A stretch of DNA of 64,000 nt from Acidianus ambivalens (GTDB lineage Archaea > Thermoproteota > Thermoprotei_A > Sulfolobales > Sulfolobaceae). The position numbers and the translations under genes were made by a program. Position 1 is the first letter of the stretch, and each line of letters begins with the position of its first letter. Below, one piece after another: positions 20,139-29,286 of this stretch. The notes under the pieces were generated by a model that was given only the letters and a program-made list of their open reading frames with translations, was not told the DNA's origin and did not search any database. Where the stretch lies: positions 1,112,001 through 1,176,000 of the forward strand of contig NZ_CP045482.1 in NCBI RefSeq assembly GCF_009729015.1, written 5' to 3'.

Positions 20139-20767
20139 TTACAAGAAGATATTATTCTACATACTACTTGTTGAGTTTCTAACGCTCTTTTACTTATTGA
20201 ATAGCGTTCAGTGAAAATTCCTTTTACCTCTTCAGAAAAATCGCCATGCTGAAAAGCTCCTATCCCTAAAAGAAAATTTTCGTTGCAAAGATATGTCGGA
20301 TCAATCTTGTTTCCATCCTCTGAAAGAAGTACTGGCTTATATTTTTTGGCAATGTCTGATAGCTTTACATTTAGTATTTTCATTAAAGGCCTAGAAGAAT
20401 TTGGAGGTATTTGACCAAACTTCAGTAACTGTTCCATTAGACCTATAAATCTATTATAATTTTTGGGCGGATTCAAATCTTTCTCAACTTTTATAATTCT
20501 AGAGTCGTAAGTATGTATATAGAAATCTCCTAAAATTTCTTTTTCAGATAAAATCATTATCATTGCCATATGTACTATATCCGGTCTACCTCTTTTTTGC
20601 CAATCTTTCAATTTTCTCATTGCATGATAATGTAAAGATATGTCAAGGATAGTATCTTGGGGTTTCTTTCCCCTTCTTTCTGCATTTTTAATAACGCTAG
20701 GATCGTTTAAGATTTCTTTAGGTACAAGCTCTAAGGCCGAATCTAAAAGAATGAAATTAAGTTTCAC
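20117..20767 (-). CDS. nep1: Nep1 (Emg1) 16S rRNA pseudouridine methyltransferase
   Basis: SPOUT-fold N1-specific pseudouridine methyltransferase needed for small-subunit ribosome biogenesis. Markers: KKPQDTILDISLHYHAM (about 35-51), RGRPDIVHM, YNRFIGLMEQLL, and the knotted C-terminal SAM site NENFLLGIGAFQHGDFSEE followed by SISKRALETQQVVCRI. 216 residues, normal length. Divergent from rnp4 over only 18 bases, so both promoters overlap the opposite gene or the transcripts are leaderless. Confidence 0.93.
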   Translation of the reverse strand: MKLNFILLDSALELVPKEILNDPSVIKNAERRGKKPQDTILDISLHYHAMRKLKDWQKRGRPDIVHMAMIMILSEKEILGDFYIHTYDSRIIKVEKDLNPPKNYNRFIGLMEQLLKFGQIPPNSSRPLMKILNVKLSDIAKKYKPVLLSEDGNKIDPTYLCNENFLLGIGAFQHGDFSEEVKGIFTERYSISKRALETQQVVCRIISSCNYLLGWP

Positions 20768-20785
20768 GGATTATAAGAAATATAT

Positions 20786-21106
20786 GTGAATAAAAAAACT
20801 CTAAAGAAGAGAGCCTTAAAGCTAATTAATGATGCAATAAAGCTTGCAGAGGAAGGAAACTTAGAATTAGCTAGGAAATATATAATGTTAGCTAGAGAAT
20901 ACTCAAATAAAGGCAGATTTAAAATACCATTAGAATATAAAAGAAAATTTTGTAGAAAATGCCTAACCCCTTTAATACCAGGTAAAACGGAAAGAATAAG
21001 AATAAAGTCAAAGATTTTAGTTAGAAGTTGTTTAATTTGTGGGTGGATAAGGAGATATGATCTCAGAAAAAATAAAGAAAGCAAAAGCGGAACATCCGAC
21101 AATTAG
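20786..21106 (+). CDS. rnp4: RNase P protein component 4 (Rpr2/Rpp21)
   Basis: Protein subunit of archaeal ribonuclease P, which matures tRNA 5' ends. 106 residues: two N-terminal helices with basic residues, then a zinc ribbon with FCRKCLTPL (about 53-61) and SCLICGW (about 82-88), the four Cys that bind zinc. Start is GTG at 20786. Its 3' end overlaps the following YhbY-like gene by 50 bases. Confidence 0.9.
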   Translation: MNKKTLKKRALKLINDAIKLAEEGNLELARKYIMLAREYSNKGRFKIPLEYKRKFCRKCLTPLIPGKTERIRIKSKILVRSCLICGWIRRYDLRKNKESKSGTSDN

Positions 21107-21302
21107 AATAGGTAAGAATGGATTAACAGAAGGTTTAATAAATGAAATAAAAAGGCAATTAAAAGACAATGAAGTAGTGAAAATAAGAATTGGAATAAAA
21201 GACCAAGATAGGAGAGAAATTGCTAAAAAAGTTGCAGAGTTGACCAATGCGAAATTAGTGGAAGTTAGAGGATATACTTTTATTTTGATGAAAAATGAGT
21301 AA
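21057..21302 (+). CDS. YhbY/CRM-domain RNA-binding protein
   Basis: 81 residues forming one CRM (YhbY) domain: HPTIRIGKNGLTEGLINEI with the GxxG-like loop, VKIRIGIKD, and VEVRGYTFIL at the end. The bacterial homologue associates with pre-50S ribosomes. ATG at 21057 is preceded by GGAG two bases upstream inside rnp4, an unusually short spacing, and the 50-base overlap with rnp4 implies coupled translation. Overlaps DUF371 by eight bases. Confidence 0.85.
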   Translation: MISEKIKKAKAEHPTIRIGKNGLTEGLINEIKRQLKDNEVVKIRIGIKDQDRREIAKKVAELTNAKLVEVRGYTFILMKNE

Positions 21303-21765
21303 GCTTGCTGTAGATACCTTAGAAATATATGGCCATCCAAATGTTTTAGGAAAACATAAATCTACTTTAGAATTTACTAAAGAGAATTACTTGACTCCCA
21401 GAGGAGATTGCATAATAGGAATAAATTCCACTAAAGCAATAGCAGATTTAAAAGAAGAAGTAAAAGAAATACTTAAAGAAAATGGGTATGGCTATGTGGT
21501 AATTAAGATTGATAACCTTATAGACATAGTATCAGGGAGAGGAGATAAAAGAATGACATTTTCTAATAAAGTGAAGATAATTATAAGAAAATCAAATTTT
21601 ATTTCTGACTCTACTCTACTAGTTTATTCCGATAAAGCGGCGGCTGACATTAAAAGAGATATTATTAATAGGTTAAGACAAGGTGATAAGGCTAAAGTTT
21701 TTATCATTGCATCTGATATACCCCTTAAAAATGAAGAGATCCTTAGAGTAATCGTTCACTCTTAG
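21295..21765 (+). CDS. DUF371 family protein
   Basis: 156 residues typical of archaeal DUF371: ALEIYGHPNVLGKHKSTLEFTKE-like start, LTPRGDCIIGINSTKA and SDKAAADIKRDIINRLRQG. Function is unknown; in several archaea it sits with RNA-processing genes, as here (nep1, rnp4, YhbY). The end overlaps the convergent Trm5/Tyw2-like gene by 93 bases, which is long for this window. Confidence 0.85.
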   Translation: MSKLAVDTLEIYGHPNVLGKHKSTLEFTKENYLTPRGDCIIGINSTKAIADLKEEVKEILKENGYGYVVIKIDNLIDIVSGRGDKRMTFSNKVKIIIRKSNFISDSTLLVYSDKAAADIKRDIINRLRQGDKAKVFIIASDIPLKNEEILRVIVHS

Positions 21766-22449
21766 CCATTTATACGCAGGTATTCTTGACATCCCCTCCT
21801 TTGTAGTTAATATATAAATGATTAATTCACCTTTAGTCACTCTGCATAACTCATTAAGGAATTCTAAAATCATCGTGGGATTATCTGCATAAACCTTATC
21901 GAACGCTTTATTCCTAAAAGGCAAATTATGGGCATCGTATTGAACAATATCTATTAGGTGAATTTTTTTCTTATTTAGAGATAAACTTTCTCTGAGCATT
22001 TCTAATCCTTCTATATTAAGGTCACCCGCAACCACGTATCTAGAAATTGTACTAGCATGAATTGCAATACCTCCATATCCGCAAAAAGCGTCCAGAATTT
22101 TCTCGTTTTCTTTGACTTCTTCTTTTATTTTATTCCTTTCTCCGCCTAGTGAAGGATTAACGTAGACTTTCTTAACATCAACAACAAACGATAAGCCGTT
22201 CTCTTTAAAAATTGTCCTCGATATATTTTCCCCACCTATTAATTCTAATTCGCTAATTCTAAGCTCACCAGTTACTTTTCTCTTAATATAAACAGCTTTA
22301 ACTTTCGGATTAATTTGCATAATTGCTTTGGCTAATTTTTCCTTATCTATATCTTTTTTCTTAGGAGATAAAATAACTATATTACCAATTATATAATAGC
22401 TTGATACGCCTTCCACTAATTCCCTTAATTTGGGAGTTCTCTTTTTCAT
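21673..22449 (-). CDS. Trm5/Tyw2-family tRNA methyl- or aminocarboxypropyl-transferase
   Basis: 258 residues: an N-terminal domain with SYYIIGNIVILSPK and VVDVKKVYVNPSLGGERNKI, then a class I Rossmann domain with motif I ILDAFCGYGGIAIHA (about 137-151) and a motif-IV position YADNPTM instead of the usual N-[LP]-P. Trm5 makes m1G37 in tRNA and Tyw2/Taw2 transfers an aminocarboxypropyl group in wyosine synthesis; I cannot decide between them, and the chain is shorter than standard Trm5. The C-terminal 31 codons overlap DUF371 on the other strand. Confidence 0.72.
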   Translation of the reverse strand: MKKRTPKLRELVEGVSSYYIIGNIVILSPKKKDIDKEKLAKAIMQINPKVKAVYIKRKVTGELRISELELIGGENISRTIFKENGLSFVVDVKKVYVNPSLGGERNKIKEEVKENEKILDAFCGYGGIAIHASTISRYVVAGDLNIEGLEMLRESLSLNKKKIHLIDIVQYDAHNLPFRNKAFDKVYADNPTMILEFLNELCRVTKGELIIYILTTKEGMSRIPAYKWLRVNDYSKDLFIFKGYIRCNDKNFSLITLS

Positions 22450-22472
22450 AAAAATTTGATTTAAAAAATGCC

Positions 22473-23474
22473 TTAAACCTTCTTAAATTTGTCCATTTCT
22501 GAGCTATGACCTGCAAATAATGATGCATTAGGGTCAATGTACTTTTTAGCAACGCTAGTAGCTATTGCAACTTGTCCAAATCCAACAGCAATTAGGGCTA
22601 ATTTTGGAGCTCCTTCTTGTAAAGCAATATCTCCAGCTGCGTAAACTCCAGGTAAGTTAGTTTCCATTCTAGCGTTAACAATTACATCTCTCCCTTTCAT
22701 TGCTACTCCCCATTTAGGTAAATTACCTAGATCACCCTTAAAGCCTATACTTATTATCACTGCATCAACGTCAAGAGTTTTTTCTTCTTTGGTTCTGTTA
22801 TCAAATATTATAGCTTGTGTAACTTTGTTGCCATCTCCTTTAACTTCTTTCAATTCATGCCATGTATATACTGTAGCAACTTGGAATAATTCCTTAACAC
22901 TTCTTTCATGAGCTCTAAATTGATCTCTCCTATGAATTAATGTAACTGATTTTGCTACTGGAGCTAAAGTTAAAGCCCAATCTACTGCTGCGTCTCCTCC
23001 TCCAACTATTAGAACTCTCTTGCCTTCAAAATCTTTTTTCCTTCTAACTGTATAGTATACTCCTTTATTCTCATATTCTAACTCTCCCTTAGCTCCGAGT
23101 CTAGATGGCATTATTTTTCCTATACCCATTGCTATTAATACTGTTTTTGTTTTAAATTGATTACCTTTATCAGTTTTTACTATCCACATATTATCGTCTG
23201 TTTTCTGTATCCAATCGACCCACTCTTTTAGTCTAATGTCTGGTGAAAACATTTTAGCTTGTTCTACTAACTTTTGTGCTAATTCATAACCTAATATACC
23301 AGGATAACCTCCAACATCGTAAACCATTTTTTCTGGATATAATGATACTAATTGACCTCCTAGCTCATCTTGAGAATCTATTATCATCGTTTTCATATCT
23401 CTTAAAGTAGCGTAGAATGCACCAAATAGGCCTACTGGACCGCCACCTATTATTATCATATCATATTCTGACAT
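22473..23474 (-). CDS. Ferredoxin/flavin NAD(P)H reductase (thioredoxin reductase-like FNR)
   Basis: 333 residues with two nucleotide-binding sites: [10 protein letters not shown] (FAD, about 10-19) and [11 protein letters not shown] (NAD(P)H, about 160), and the final FAD contact YAAGDI. The redox CxxC of thioredoxin reductase is absent; [13 protein letters not shown] stands in its place, so this is the TrxR-like ferredoxin-NADP reductase type. It probably links ferredoxin reduced by 2-oxoacid oxidoreductases to NADP. The promoter is in the gap near 23490-23500. Confidence 0.85.
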   Translation of the reverse strand: MSEYDMIIIGGGPVGLFGAFYATLRDMKTMIIDSQDELGGQLVSLYPEKMVYDVGGYPGILGYELAQKLVEQAKMFSPDIRLKEWVDWIQKTDDNMWIVKTDKGNQFKTKTVLIAMGIGKIMPSRLGAKGELEYENKGVYYTVRRKKDFEGKRVLIVGGGDAAVDWALTLAPVAKSVTLIHRRDQFRAHERSVKELFQVATVYTWHELKEVKGDGNKVTQAIIFDNRTKEEKTLDVDAVIISIGFKGDLGNLPKWGVAMKGRDVIVNARMETNLPGVYAAGDIALQEGAPKLALIAVGFGQVAIATSVAKKYIDPNASLFAGHSSEMDKFKKV

Positions 23475-23542
23475 ATGTTGTCATAGAATTTAGAAAACTT
23501 ATACTATTTAAACCTTACTAATTATTCGTTCAAAATAGTCTA

Positions 23543-23557
23543 TATCCTTGAAGGATA
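23543..23557. promoter_or_regulatory. 15-bp perfect palindrome TATCCTTGAAGGATA
   Basis: Seven-base arms around a single central G, in the 120-bp gap between the divergent FNR gene (start 23474) and the 114-residue membrane protein (start 23595). It lies about 40 bases upstream of the latter, directly in front of an ATAATTATAAAATT TATA-like element, the place of an operator. Confidence 0.35.
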
Positions 23558-23594
23558 GATAATTATAAAATTAAGAACAATAATTGAAGTTTTA

Positions 23595-23939
23595 ATGCAG
23601 TTATGCTTATTCATGCTATTGGTTATCCCTTATTTTATATTATGGGGATTGTGGGGTAAATATTTTAGAAAGATAGTAACTGAGGGCTTAAAATATGTAG
23701 GTGACTATTATATTGATGAAAATTATAAAATTCCTCCTCTTTCTTCGGTAAAGATTAACATTAACGGAAAATGCGCAATAATAATAAATGGAGGAACAGG
23801 ATGGGCAACAATCAGGATAAATGGAGGACCTAGAGAAAAAGTTTTCAAAATTAGATTATTAAATGCGGTAGGAACGCTAGAAATAATAAATGAGAGCAGA
23901 TTTTTCCCAATTATTGTTTCAATTAGACGTTCACCTTAA
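23595..23939 (+). CDS. Small membrane-anchored protein, 114 aa
   Basis: Not recognised. One N-terminal hydrophobic helix (LCLFMLLVIPYFILWGLWG, residues 3-21) acts as anchor or uncleaved signal; the rest is a short beta-rich domain with GDYYIDENYKIPPL and NGGTGWATIRINGG, which could face outside. It has its own promoter behind a palindrome at 23543. The end overlaps the convergent MFS gene by 17 bases. Confidence 0.6.
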   Translation: MQLCLFMLLVIPYFILWGLWGKYFRKIVTEGLKYVGDYYIDENYKIPPLSSVKININGKCAIIINGGTGWATIRINGGPREKVFKIRLLNAVGTLEIINESRFFPIIVSIRRSP

Positions 23940-25041
23940 GCTTCTTTAGCAAAATTAAAGGAATAAGAGACAGTATTGTCGTAACTACCCATATCATATT
24001 TCCAGCTAAACTTCCAATAGGTTCAAACAAGCTTCCAATTAATATATTTAGTGAATTTACTTCTGCTAACGAAATTCCGGAATTAATTCCCTTACCTATA
24101 GAAGCTATAGCATATACTATTGATATAGAAAGCTCATTAAAGAGACCCATTATTATTATTCCTAGAATATAATATTTAGTATAGAGAAGTAAAGCTGGAA
24201 TGCTACCTAATAATGATGATATAATTAGTAATTTTATTTTATCCATTCTATCTCCTAAAAAACCAAGTAAGCCCCCGAACATTGATGAAAGGAGAAGAAT
24301 TGAAGTAAATTCACTACTCTGCAGAATTTGTATACCTAAGTAGAATTTTGCGAAAGATGGAAATAATTCTCCTACAACATAATATATTCCCCATACTCCG
24401 GCAGATGCGACACCAATTATAAAGGAGTTTTTATCTTTAATTATCTTCCAATTCATCTTTAAATTCGGCTTATTAATGTTAACAATAGCAGCTAATATTG
24501 TAAGAATAGATAATATTGCTGAAGAAATTGAAAAGCCCAATTTTTCATCTAAAATAATCCAATTTAATCCTATTATTCCTCCTAATGCAAACATAGAATT
24601 ATAAACTCCAAGTGCAGTACTCACTTTTTTCTCATTTAAGTACGCTAAAATTGCAGCACCAGTAGAAAAGAACATAGAAGCCCCAACACCTGCCATAAAA
24701 TAAAATACTAAAATTTGATAAAAAACTTTTGAAACTCCAATAAGAAATGCAGACAAAGACATTATAAATAATCCTAAAACCAAAGTATTCCTAGAACCTA
24801 GCTTAGAAGAAATAAATGCAGAAGGTATTTGCATACTACCTGAACCTAAAAAGAAAGAAAATGGAATTAACCCAGCTAAATTTAACGGAACTTTAAAAGT
24901 GAGTATTATATAAGGTATTGCAGGCGCTAAGTAAAACCAACTTATTGCGTATATTATTCTCGCAAAAAAGATTGAATAGCCTTTCATTGCCATAATAGCA
25001 TCAAAAAGAAGACTATTATAATCTATGCTTAGAAATATCAT
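23923..25041 (-). CDS. Major facilitator superfamily transporter
   Basis: 372 residues with about ten to twelve hydrophobic helices and the MFS loop-2 remnant SSKLGSRNTLVLG between helices 2 and 3; the half-molecule repeat GFLGDRMDKIKLLI marks helix 8/9. Substrate is not identifiable. Starts further upstream (25080) would overlap the divergent NAD kinase gene; ATG 25041 or internal ATGs at 24993/24987 are better. Promoter space is then only a few bases unless the internal start is used. Confidence 0.75.
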   Translation of the reverse strand: MIFLSIDYNSLLFDAIMAMKGYSIFFARIIYAISWFYLAPAIPYIILTFKVPLNLAGLIPFSFFLGSGSMQIPSAFISSKLGSRNTLVLGLFIMSLSAFLIGVSKVFYQILVFYFMAGVGASMFFSTGAAILAYLNEKKVSTALGVYNSMFALGGIIGLNWIILDEKLGFSISSAILSILTILAAIVNINKPNLKMNWKIIKDKNSFIIGVASAGVWGIYYVVGELFPSFAKFYLGIQILQSSEFTSILLLSSMFGGLLGFLGDRMDKIKLLIISSLLGSIPALLLYTKYYILGIIIMGLFNELSISIVYAIASIGKGINSGISLAEVNSLNILIGSLFEPIGSLAGNMIWVVTTILSLIPLILLKKLKVNV

Positions 25042-25044
25042 TGA

Positions 25045-25788
25045 ATGAGAATTAAGATAGTTAGTAAGCCCTCGAGTCAAATCCTAGAAATTGTGCAAAA
25101 AATTATAAGTACTGCCAAGTCTCAAGGATTTGAGATAGACGAACAAAATCCAGATATAATAATAGCTGTAGGCGGGGATGGAACCCTTTTAAAAGCCATC
25201 AAACTAAATAAGCCGGTTATAGCAATTAAGGCAGGAAGAAGAGGTTTTTTAATGGACGTTAATCCTGAGTCTATAGATGAAGTATTTAAAAGACTTAAGG
25301 AAAATGATTATAAAATACAAGAGTATCCACTTTTAGAGACAAATATATGTGGAATTTCTTCATTAGCATTTAACGAAACAGGAATTTTAGCAGATCAGCC
25401 TGAAACCATATTATTAACGTTATCATTTTTAAATTCAGAAATACAAATTGAAGGAGACGGAGTTCTAATTTCAACACCTCAAGGAACTACTGGATGGAGC
25501 CTTTCTGCTACTGGAAACATATTATATGGTATAAACGCAATGGAGGTAGCATTTATTAATCCAGTTCTTTCTCCTTTAAGATCCATAGTATTACCACCAA
25601 CTGAAATAAAAGTGAAAGTAGAGAGTAAAGGATATCCGCAAAAAATAAGAGTTACTAGTGACGGTGATTTACTAAAAGTTATAAATGAGGGAAGTGAAAT
25701 AAAGGTTAAACTAAGTCCTAAAAAAGCTATAATATATAGATTTTTTGATATAGATCCACTAAGGAGGATACTGAATGGAGATAAATAG
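25045..25788 (+). CDS. nadK: NAD kinase
   Basis: Makes NADP from NAD. 247 residues with the catalytic GGDGTLLKA motif (about 35-43), the NE-containing LAFNETGIL, and the second conserved block GDGVLISTPQGTTGWSLSATG (about 138-158). Length is typical of archaeal NadK. The 3' end overlaps nob1 by 14 bases, so they form an operon. Part of a group of four NAD genes in this window (nadA, nadE and its glutaminase). Confidence 0.93.
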   Translation: MRIKIVSKPSSQILEIVQKIISTAKSQGFEIDEQNPDIIIAVGGDGTLLKAIKLNKPVIAIKAGRRGFLMDVNPESIDEVFKRLKENDYKIQEYPLLETNICGISSLAFNETGILADQPETILLTLSFLNSEIQIEGDGVLISTPQGTTGWSLSATGNILYGINAMEVAFINPVLSPLRSIVLPPTEIKVKVESKGYPQKIRVTSDGDLLKVINEGSEIKVKLSPKKAIIYRFFDIDPLRRILNGDK

Positions 25789-26257
25789 AAATATAATTCT
25801 TGATACGGCTGGATTCCTAGCAGGCCTAGAAAATTTACTTAATAAAGTGTATACAACGCCATACGTAATAAATGAAGTAAAAGATCTTGCTTCACGAAAT
25901 TCACTTAGTCTAGCTACTAGTTCTGGAAAAGTTATAGTAATGGAGCCGTCTAAAAACTCCATTAATAAAGTGCTAAAAGCAATTAAGGAAATAAACGAAC
26001 AAACTTTATCGAAAACCGATATTTCAATAATCGCACTTTCCTTAGATCTTTCGCCTTCATTGGTTTTTACCGACGATTTATCCTTACAGAATGTTCTCCT
26101 AAGATTTAATATTCCGTTTAAATCAGTCAAATTAAATAAAATGGCTATTAACGAAAAGAAATTTATATATATGTGTCAAGAGTGCAAAAGGAAGTTTAAC
26201 CTATATTTAAAGGAATGTCCGTACTGTGGTGGAAAAATAGTAAAAGTTAACAAATAA
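25775..26257 (+). CDS. nob1: Nob1 endonuclease (PIN domain plus zinc ribbon)
   Basis: Endonuclease that cuts the 3' end of 16S rRNA during 30S maturation. 160 residues: PIN domain with acidic residues in ILDTAGFLAG, VINEVKDL, SKTDISIIALS and VFTDDLSLQN (the four-Asp/Glu metal site), then a zinc ribbon with CQECKRKF and CPYCGGKI. Overlap of 14 bases with nadK gives translational coupling. Fits the RNA-maturation theme of the preceding genes. Confidence 0.92.
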   Translation: MEINRNIILDTAGFLAGLENLLNKVYTTPYVINEVKDLASRNSLSLATSSGKVIVMEPSKNSINKVLKAIKEINEQTLSKTDISIIALSLDLSPSLVFTDDLSLQNVLLRFNIPFKSVKLNKMAINEKKFIYMCQECKRKFNLYLKECPYCGGKIVKVNK

Positions 26258-26331
26258 TCTGTGCGTAAATTCAATTTAAGGCATTTTACATATTCTAGAA
26301 AAGTTTAATTTAAGATATTTTAAATAAGTTT

Positions 26332-27213
26332 ATGCAACTTGCTGATATTATAAGTGCTATTACTAAGGTTGGCGGAAATCCACTCGCAATAGCTAAAATT
26401 ACGGGTATATCTATTATTAATGTAATAAAATCCATTAACATTTTAAAATATAAATATCACTTGGCATTATTCACAGGATTATTAGCTGAAAATCTTCAAT
26501 TACAAAAAATATTACTTCTATGTAAAAATTCTAAAATAAAACTATCTACATCCAAAAAATTATTCTTTCCTTTAGTAAATTTATTTAGAGCAGATTTAGA
26601 AGAAAACAAATTCATGTTAGTAATTTATACTAATAAAGACGCACTAAATAGTATTCAGACCGCAGTAAAAAAGTTAAGAGATGAAAATATAGTAGAATGC
26701 GAAATATTTGAAATTAGTGAGACAAAAAGGTACTACAGAGATATATCTTGCTTTAATTTTGATCAGAATATGTGGACTTGTGATAGACTCTTACAATTTA
26801 ATAAGCGCGGAAAAATAGTGAAACCAGACGAAGAAGATATAAATCTTATAGTTAAATTGCAAGCAAATCCTTATATTCCATATTATTTATCACCACATTA
26901 CAGCCATATTAAGCATGTACTACAAGGATTTTTATATACACTAGGTATCAATGATACGATATTAGATATTATAGCCGATAAGGAGGTAATATTTCATCCC
27001 AATACCTTATGGTCTGCGAAAATAGGTAATAAATATTTAATGGAAATACATATAAATTATAAGGAATTGGATAAAATAGTACAAAAAATAAAAGCTCACT
27101 CTAACGAGATTTTCATAGTTCCCAAAACGCCTTCTTATGCAGAAGGATATTCAATACCTTATGAGATCTTTAAGGAGAAAAAGTGGGAATTTCCAAAAAT
27201 TGTCCTAGAATGA
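26332..27213 (+). CDS. Putative two-HTH regulatory protein, 293 aa
   Basis: N-terminal helix-turn-helix (DIISAITKVGGNPLAIAKITG, about 5-25) and a second Lrp-like helix motif in the middle (DEEDINLIVKLQANPYIP, about 168-185) suggest a two-lobed archaeal regulator with repeated HTH plus alpha/beta units. The intervening blocks are not recognised. Its N-terminus resembles that of the 241-residue gene at 17483-18208. TATA-like TTTTAAATAAG sits just upstream of the ATG at 26332. No target is obvious. Confidence 0.55.
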   Translation: MQLADIISAITKVGGNPLAIAKITGISIINVIKSINILKYKYHLALFTGLLAENLQLQKILLLCKNSKIKLSTSKKLFFPLVNLFRADLEENKFMLVIYTNKDALNSIQTAVKKLRDENIVECEIFEISETKRYYRDISCFNFDQNMWTCDRLLQFNKRGKIVKPDEEDINLIVKLQANPYIPYYLSPHYSHIKHVLQGFLYTLGINDTILDIIADKEVIFHPNTLWSAKIGNKYLMEIHINYKELDKIVQKIKAHSNEIFIVPKTPSYAEGYSIPYEIFKEKKWEFPKIVLE

Positions 27214-27259
27214 ACTTACCAATAAAAGATTTTTTATAAAGTTAATTTACATTGTTGTT

Positions 27260-28366
27260 ATGTTTTGGGAAGATTTTAGAGAGCTAGTACCAGCTACTAA
27301 AAATTATATTTACCTTAACCATGCGGCCCTTTCTCCCACACCGTTACCAGTACTTTATGAAACATTTAGGTATCTATATGAAGTAAGTAAATCTGGTACG
27401 ATTGCAGATAATGAGGAACAAAAAGATGAATTATTCCATATAAGGAAAAATATATCAAATTTAATTAAAGCCGATCCTTTAGAGATTTCATTAATACCTA
27501 ACACTAGTTTTGGAATCAATGAAGTTGCACACGGACTAGAATACGACGATAAATCTAATGTAGTAACCGATAGCTTGGAGTTTCCTGCTACAGTTTATCC
27601 TTTTCTTAAAATAAAAAAATTAGAAAAGAGAATAGTAAATGCTTCTCCTTATGATATTGAAGATAAAATAATAGAAAACATAGATGAAAATACAAAAATT
27701 GTGTCAATAAGCCACGTGAGTTTTAATTCTGGAGTAAGAATAGACGTACAAAAAATTGTGACAAAAGCGAAAAAAGTTGGTGCATTAGTTTTACTAGATA
27801 TAATACAGAGTGCTGGTGCGATTAAAATAAATGTTAAAGATTTAGGTATCGACTTTGCAGTAGCAGGAGGATATAAATGGTTGATGTCTCCTCAAGGATC
27901 TGGTTTTATGTATATAAGAAAAGGACTTTTGGAAGATCCTCCATTTTACGGATGGAAGTCGGCAAAAAATTACTTAGATTTCGATCCTACTAAGTTTGAA
28001 CTAGAGAAGGGACCTAGAAGAATTGAGATAGGAACAATAGATATTGCAGCTAATTTAGGTCTATCTAAATCGGCAGAGATTATCAGTTCTCATGAAGATG
28101 AAATTGAAAAGAGGGTTTTACAATTGTCAGCATATGCTATAGACCTTGCAGAGGACAAAAAATTTGAGGTAATAACTCCAAAGGAGAAGAGGGCTGGAAT
28201 AGTAGTAATAAAAGTTAAGAAACCTAAGGAAATAGCTTCCCGCCTTGCTCAAAGAAATATAATAGTTTCGCCTAGAGGAGAAGGAATCAGAATTTCAACT
28301 CATTTTTATAATACAGAAGAGGAGATCGAAAAAACTATTAACTCAATTTCTCAAGAAGTTTCATAG
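27260..28366 (+). CDS. Class V aminotransferase, cysteine-desulfurase fold
   Basis: PLP enzyme of 368 residues: NHAALSPTP near the N-terminus, the PLP Asp in LLDIIQSAGA and the Schiff-base Lys in AGGYKWLMSPQGSGF (about residue 211). The desulfurase catalytic loop with Cys near the C-terminus is replaced by SPRGEGIRISTHFYN, so it is unlikely to be a sulfur donor; isopenicillin-epimerase-like or kynureninase-like chemistry is possible. Ends convergent with nadA, overlapping by 29 bases. Confidence 0.8.
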   Translation: MFWEDFRELVPATKNYIYLNHAALSPTPLPVLYETFRYLYEVSKSGTIADNEEQKDELFHIRKNISNLIKADPLEISLIPNTSFGINEVAHGLEYDDKSNVVTDSLEFPATVYPFLKIKKLEKRIVNASPYDIEDKIIENIDENTKIVSISHVSFNSGVRIDVQKIVTKAKKVGALVLLDIIQSAGAIKINVKDLGIDFAVAGGYKWLMSPQGSGFMYIRKGLLEDPPFYGWKSAKNYLDFDPTKFELEKGPRRIEIGTIDIAANLGLSKSAEIISSHEDEIEKRVLQLSAYAIDLAEDKKFEVITPKEKRAGIVVIKVKKPKEIASRLAQRNIIVSPRGEGIRISTHFYNTEEEIEKTINSISQEVS

Positions 28367-29282
28367 TTCTTTCAAATGCTTCTTTTGCTTTTTCTGCAAC
28401 ATCTTTTGGAACTATTACCTTTGTAACTTCATTCTCCAATGAGTTCTCTATTTTCTCTAATGTTATCATTGCCATGTATGGGCATCTAGCACAAGCACAC
28501 GATTCCGTACTTATTAATGGATAAAATACTTTATCTGGAACTTGAAGTTTTAGTGCATTTAACATACCTATCTCGGTGGCTACTATAAATTCCTTGTATT
28601 TACTTTCCTTTGCGAATTTTATCATTTGATTAGTTGATCCTACAAAATCTGCAGCTTCCAAGATTTCTAAAGGAGATTCTGGATGAGCCATTAATACTGC
28701 GTTTGGATATTTCTTCCTTGCCATTTCTACAAACTGCTTAACATATGAAGCATGAACTAAACATCTACCATTTGGTGGTACTTTGATTATCTTCTTTCCT
28801 GTTTTCTTTTCAACATAATTTGCTAAATTCGCATCTGGCCCAAATAATACAACATCGGAATCTAAAGCTTTAACAATCTTTACTGCAGTAGAAGAAGTAA
28901 CTATATAGTCTGCTAACGCTTTTGCATAAATACTAGTATTTATATATAAAACTACTGGAGCGTGCGAGTATTCTTCCTTAAATTTCTTTAATGTATCAAC
29001 ATCTAATGCGTCAGATAACGTACATCCGGCTTTAGGATCTGGAGATAATACTAACTTATCCTGATTTAAAGCTGCGGCTTGTTCTGCCATGAAATATACT
29101 CCAGCAAACACTATAATGTCGGCATTAGTTTTCATCACCTTTACTGCTAGATCGTAAGAATCTCCAGTAAAGTCTGAAACTAGCTGAACTGCGTAGTCCA
29201 TATAATTATGCCCTAAAATAATAGCGTTCTTTTCTCTCTTTAGTTCTTTAATTCTCTTTATTAACTCGGCGTAATCTGTCAT
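28338..29282 (-). CDS. nadA: Quinolinate synthase NadA
   Basis: Condenses iminoaspartate with dihydroxyacetone phosphate to quinolinate in de novo NAD synthesis, using a 4Fe-4S cluster. 314 residues with ILGHNYMDYAVQ (about 23), VYFMAEQAA, the first cluster Cys in SPDPKAGCTLSD, HPESPLEI, and the last cluster Cys in CACARCPYM near the C-terminus. No nadB or nadC lies beside it here. A perfect 14-bp palindrome covers the region just upstream of the start. Confidence 0.95.
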   Translation of the reverse strand: MTDYAELIKRIKELKREKNAIILGHNYMDYAVQLVSDFTGDSYDLAVKVMKTNADIIVFAGVYFMAEQAAALNQDKLVLSPDPKAGCTLSDALDVDTLKKFKEEYSHAPVVLYINTSIYAKALADYIVTSSTAVKIVKALDSDVVLFGPDANLANYVEKKTGKKIIKVPPNGRCLVHASYVKQFVEMARKKYPNAVLMAHPESPLEILEAADFVGSTNQMIKFAKESKYKEFIVATEIGMLNALKLQVPDKVFYPLISTESCACARCPYMAMITLEKIENSLENEVTKVIVPKDVAEKAKEAFERTMKLLEKLS

Positions 29283-29286
29283 ATTC

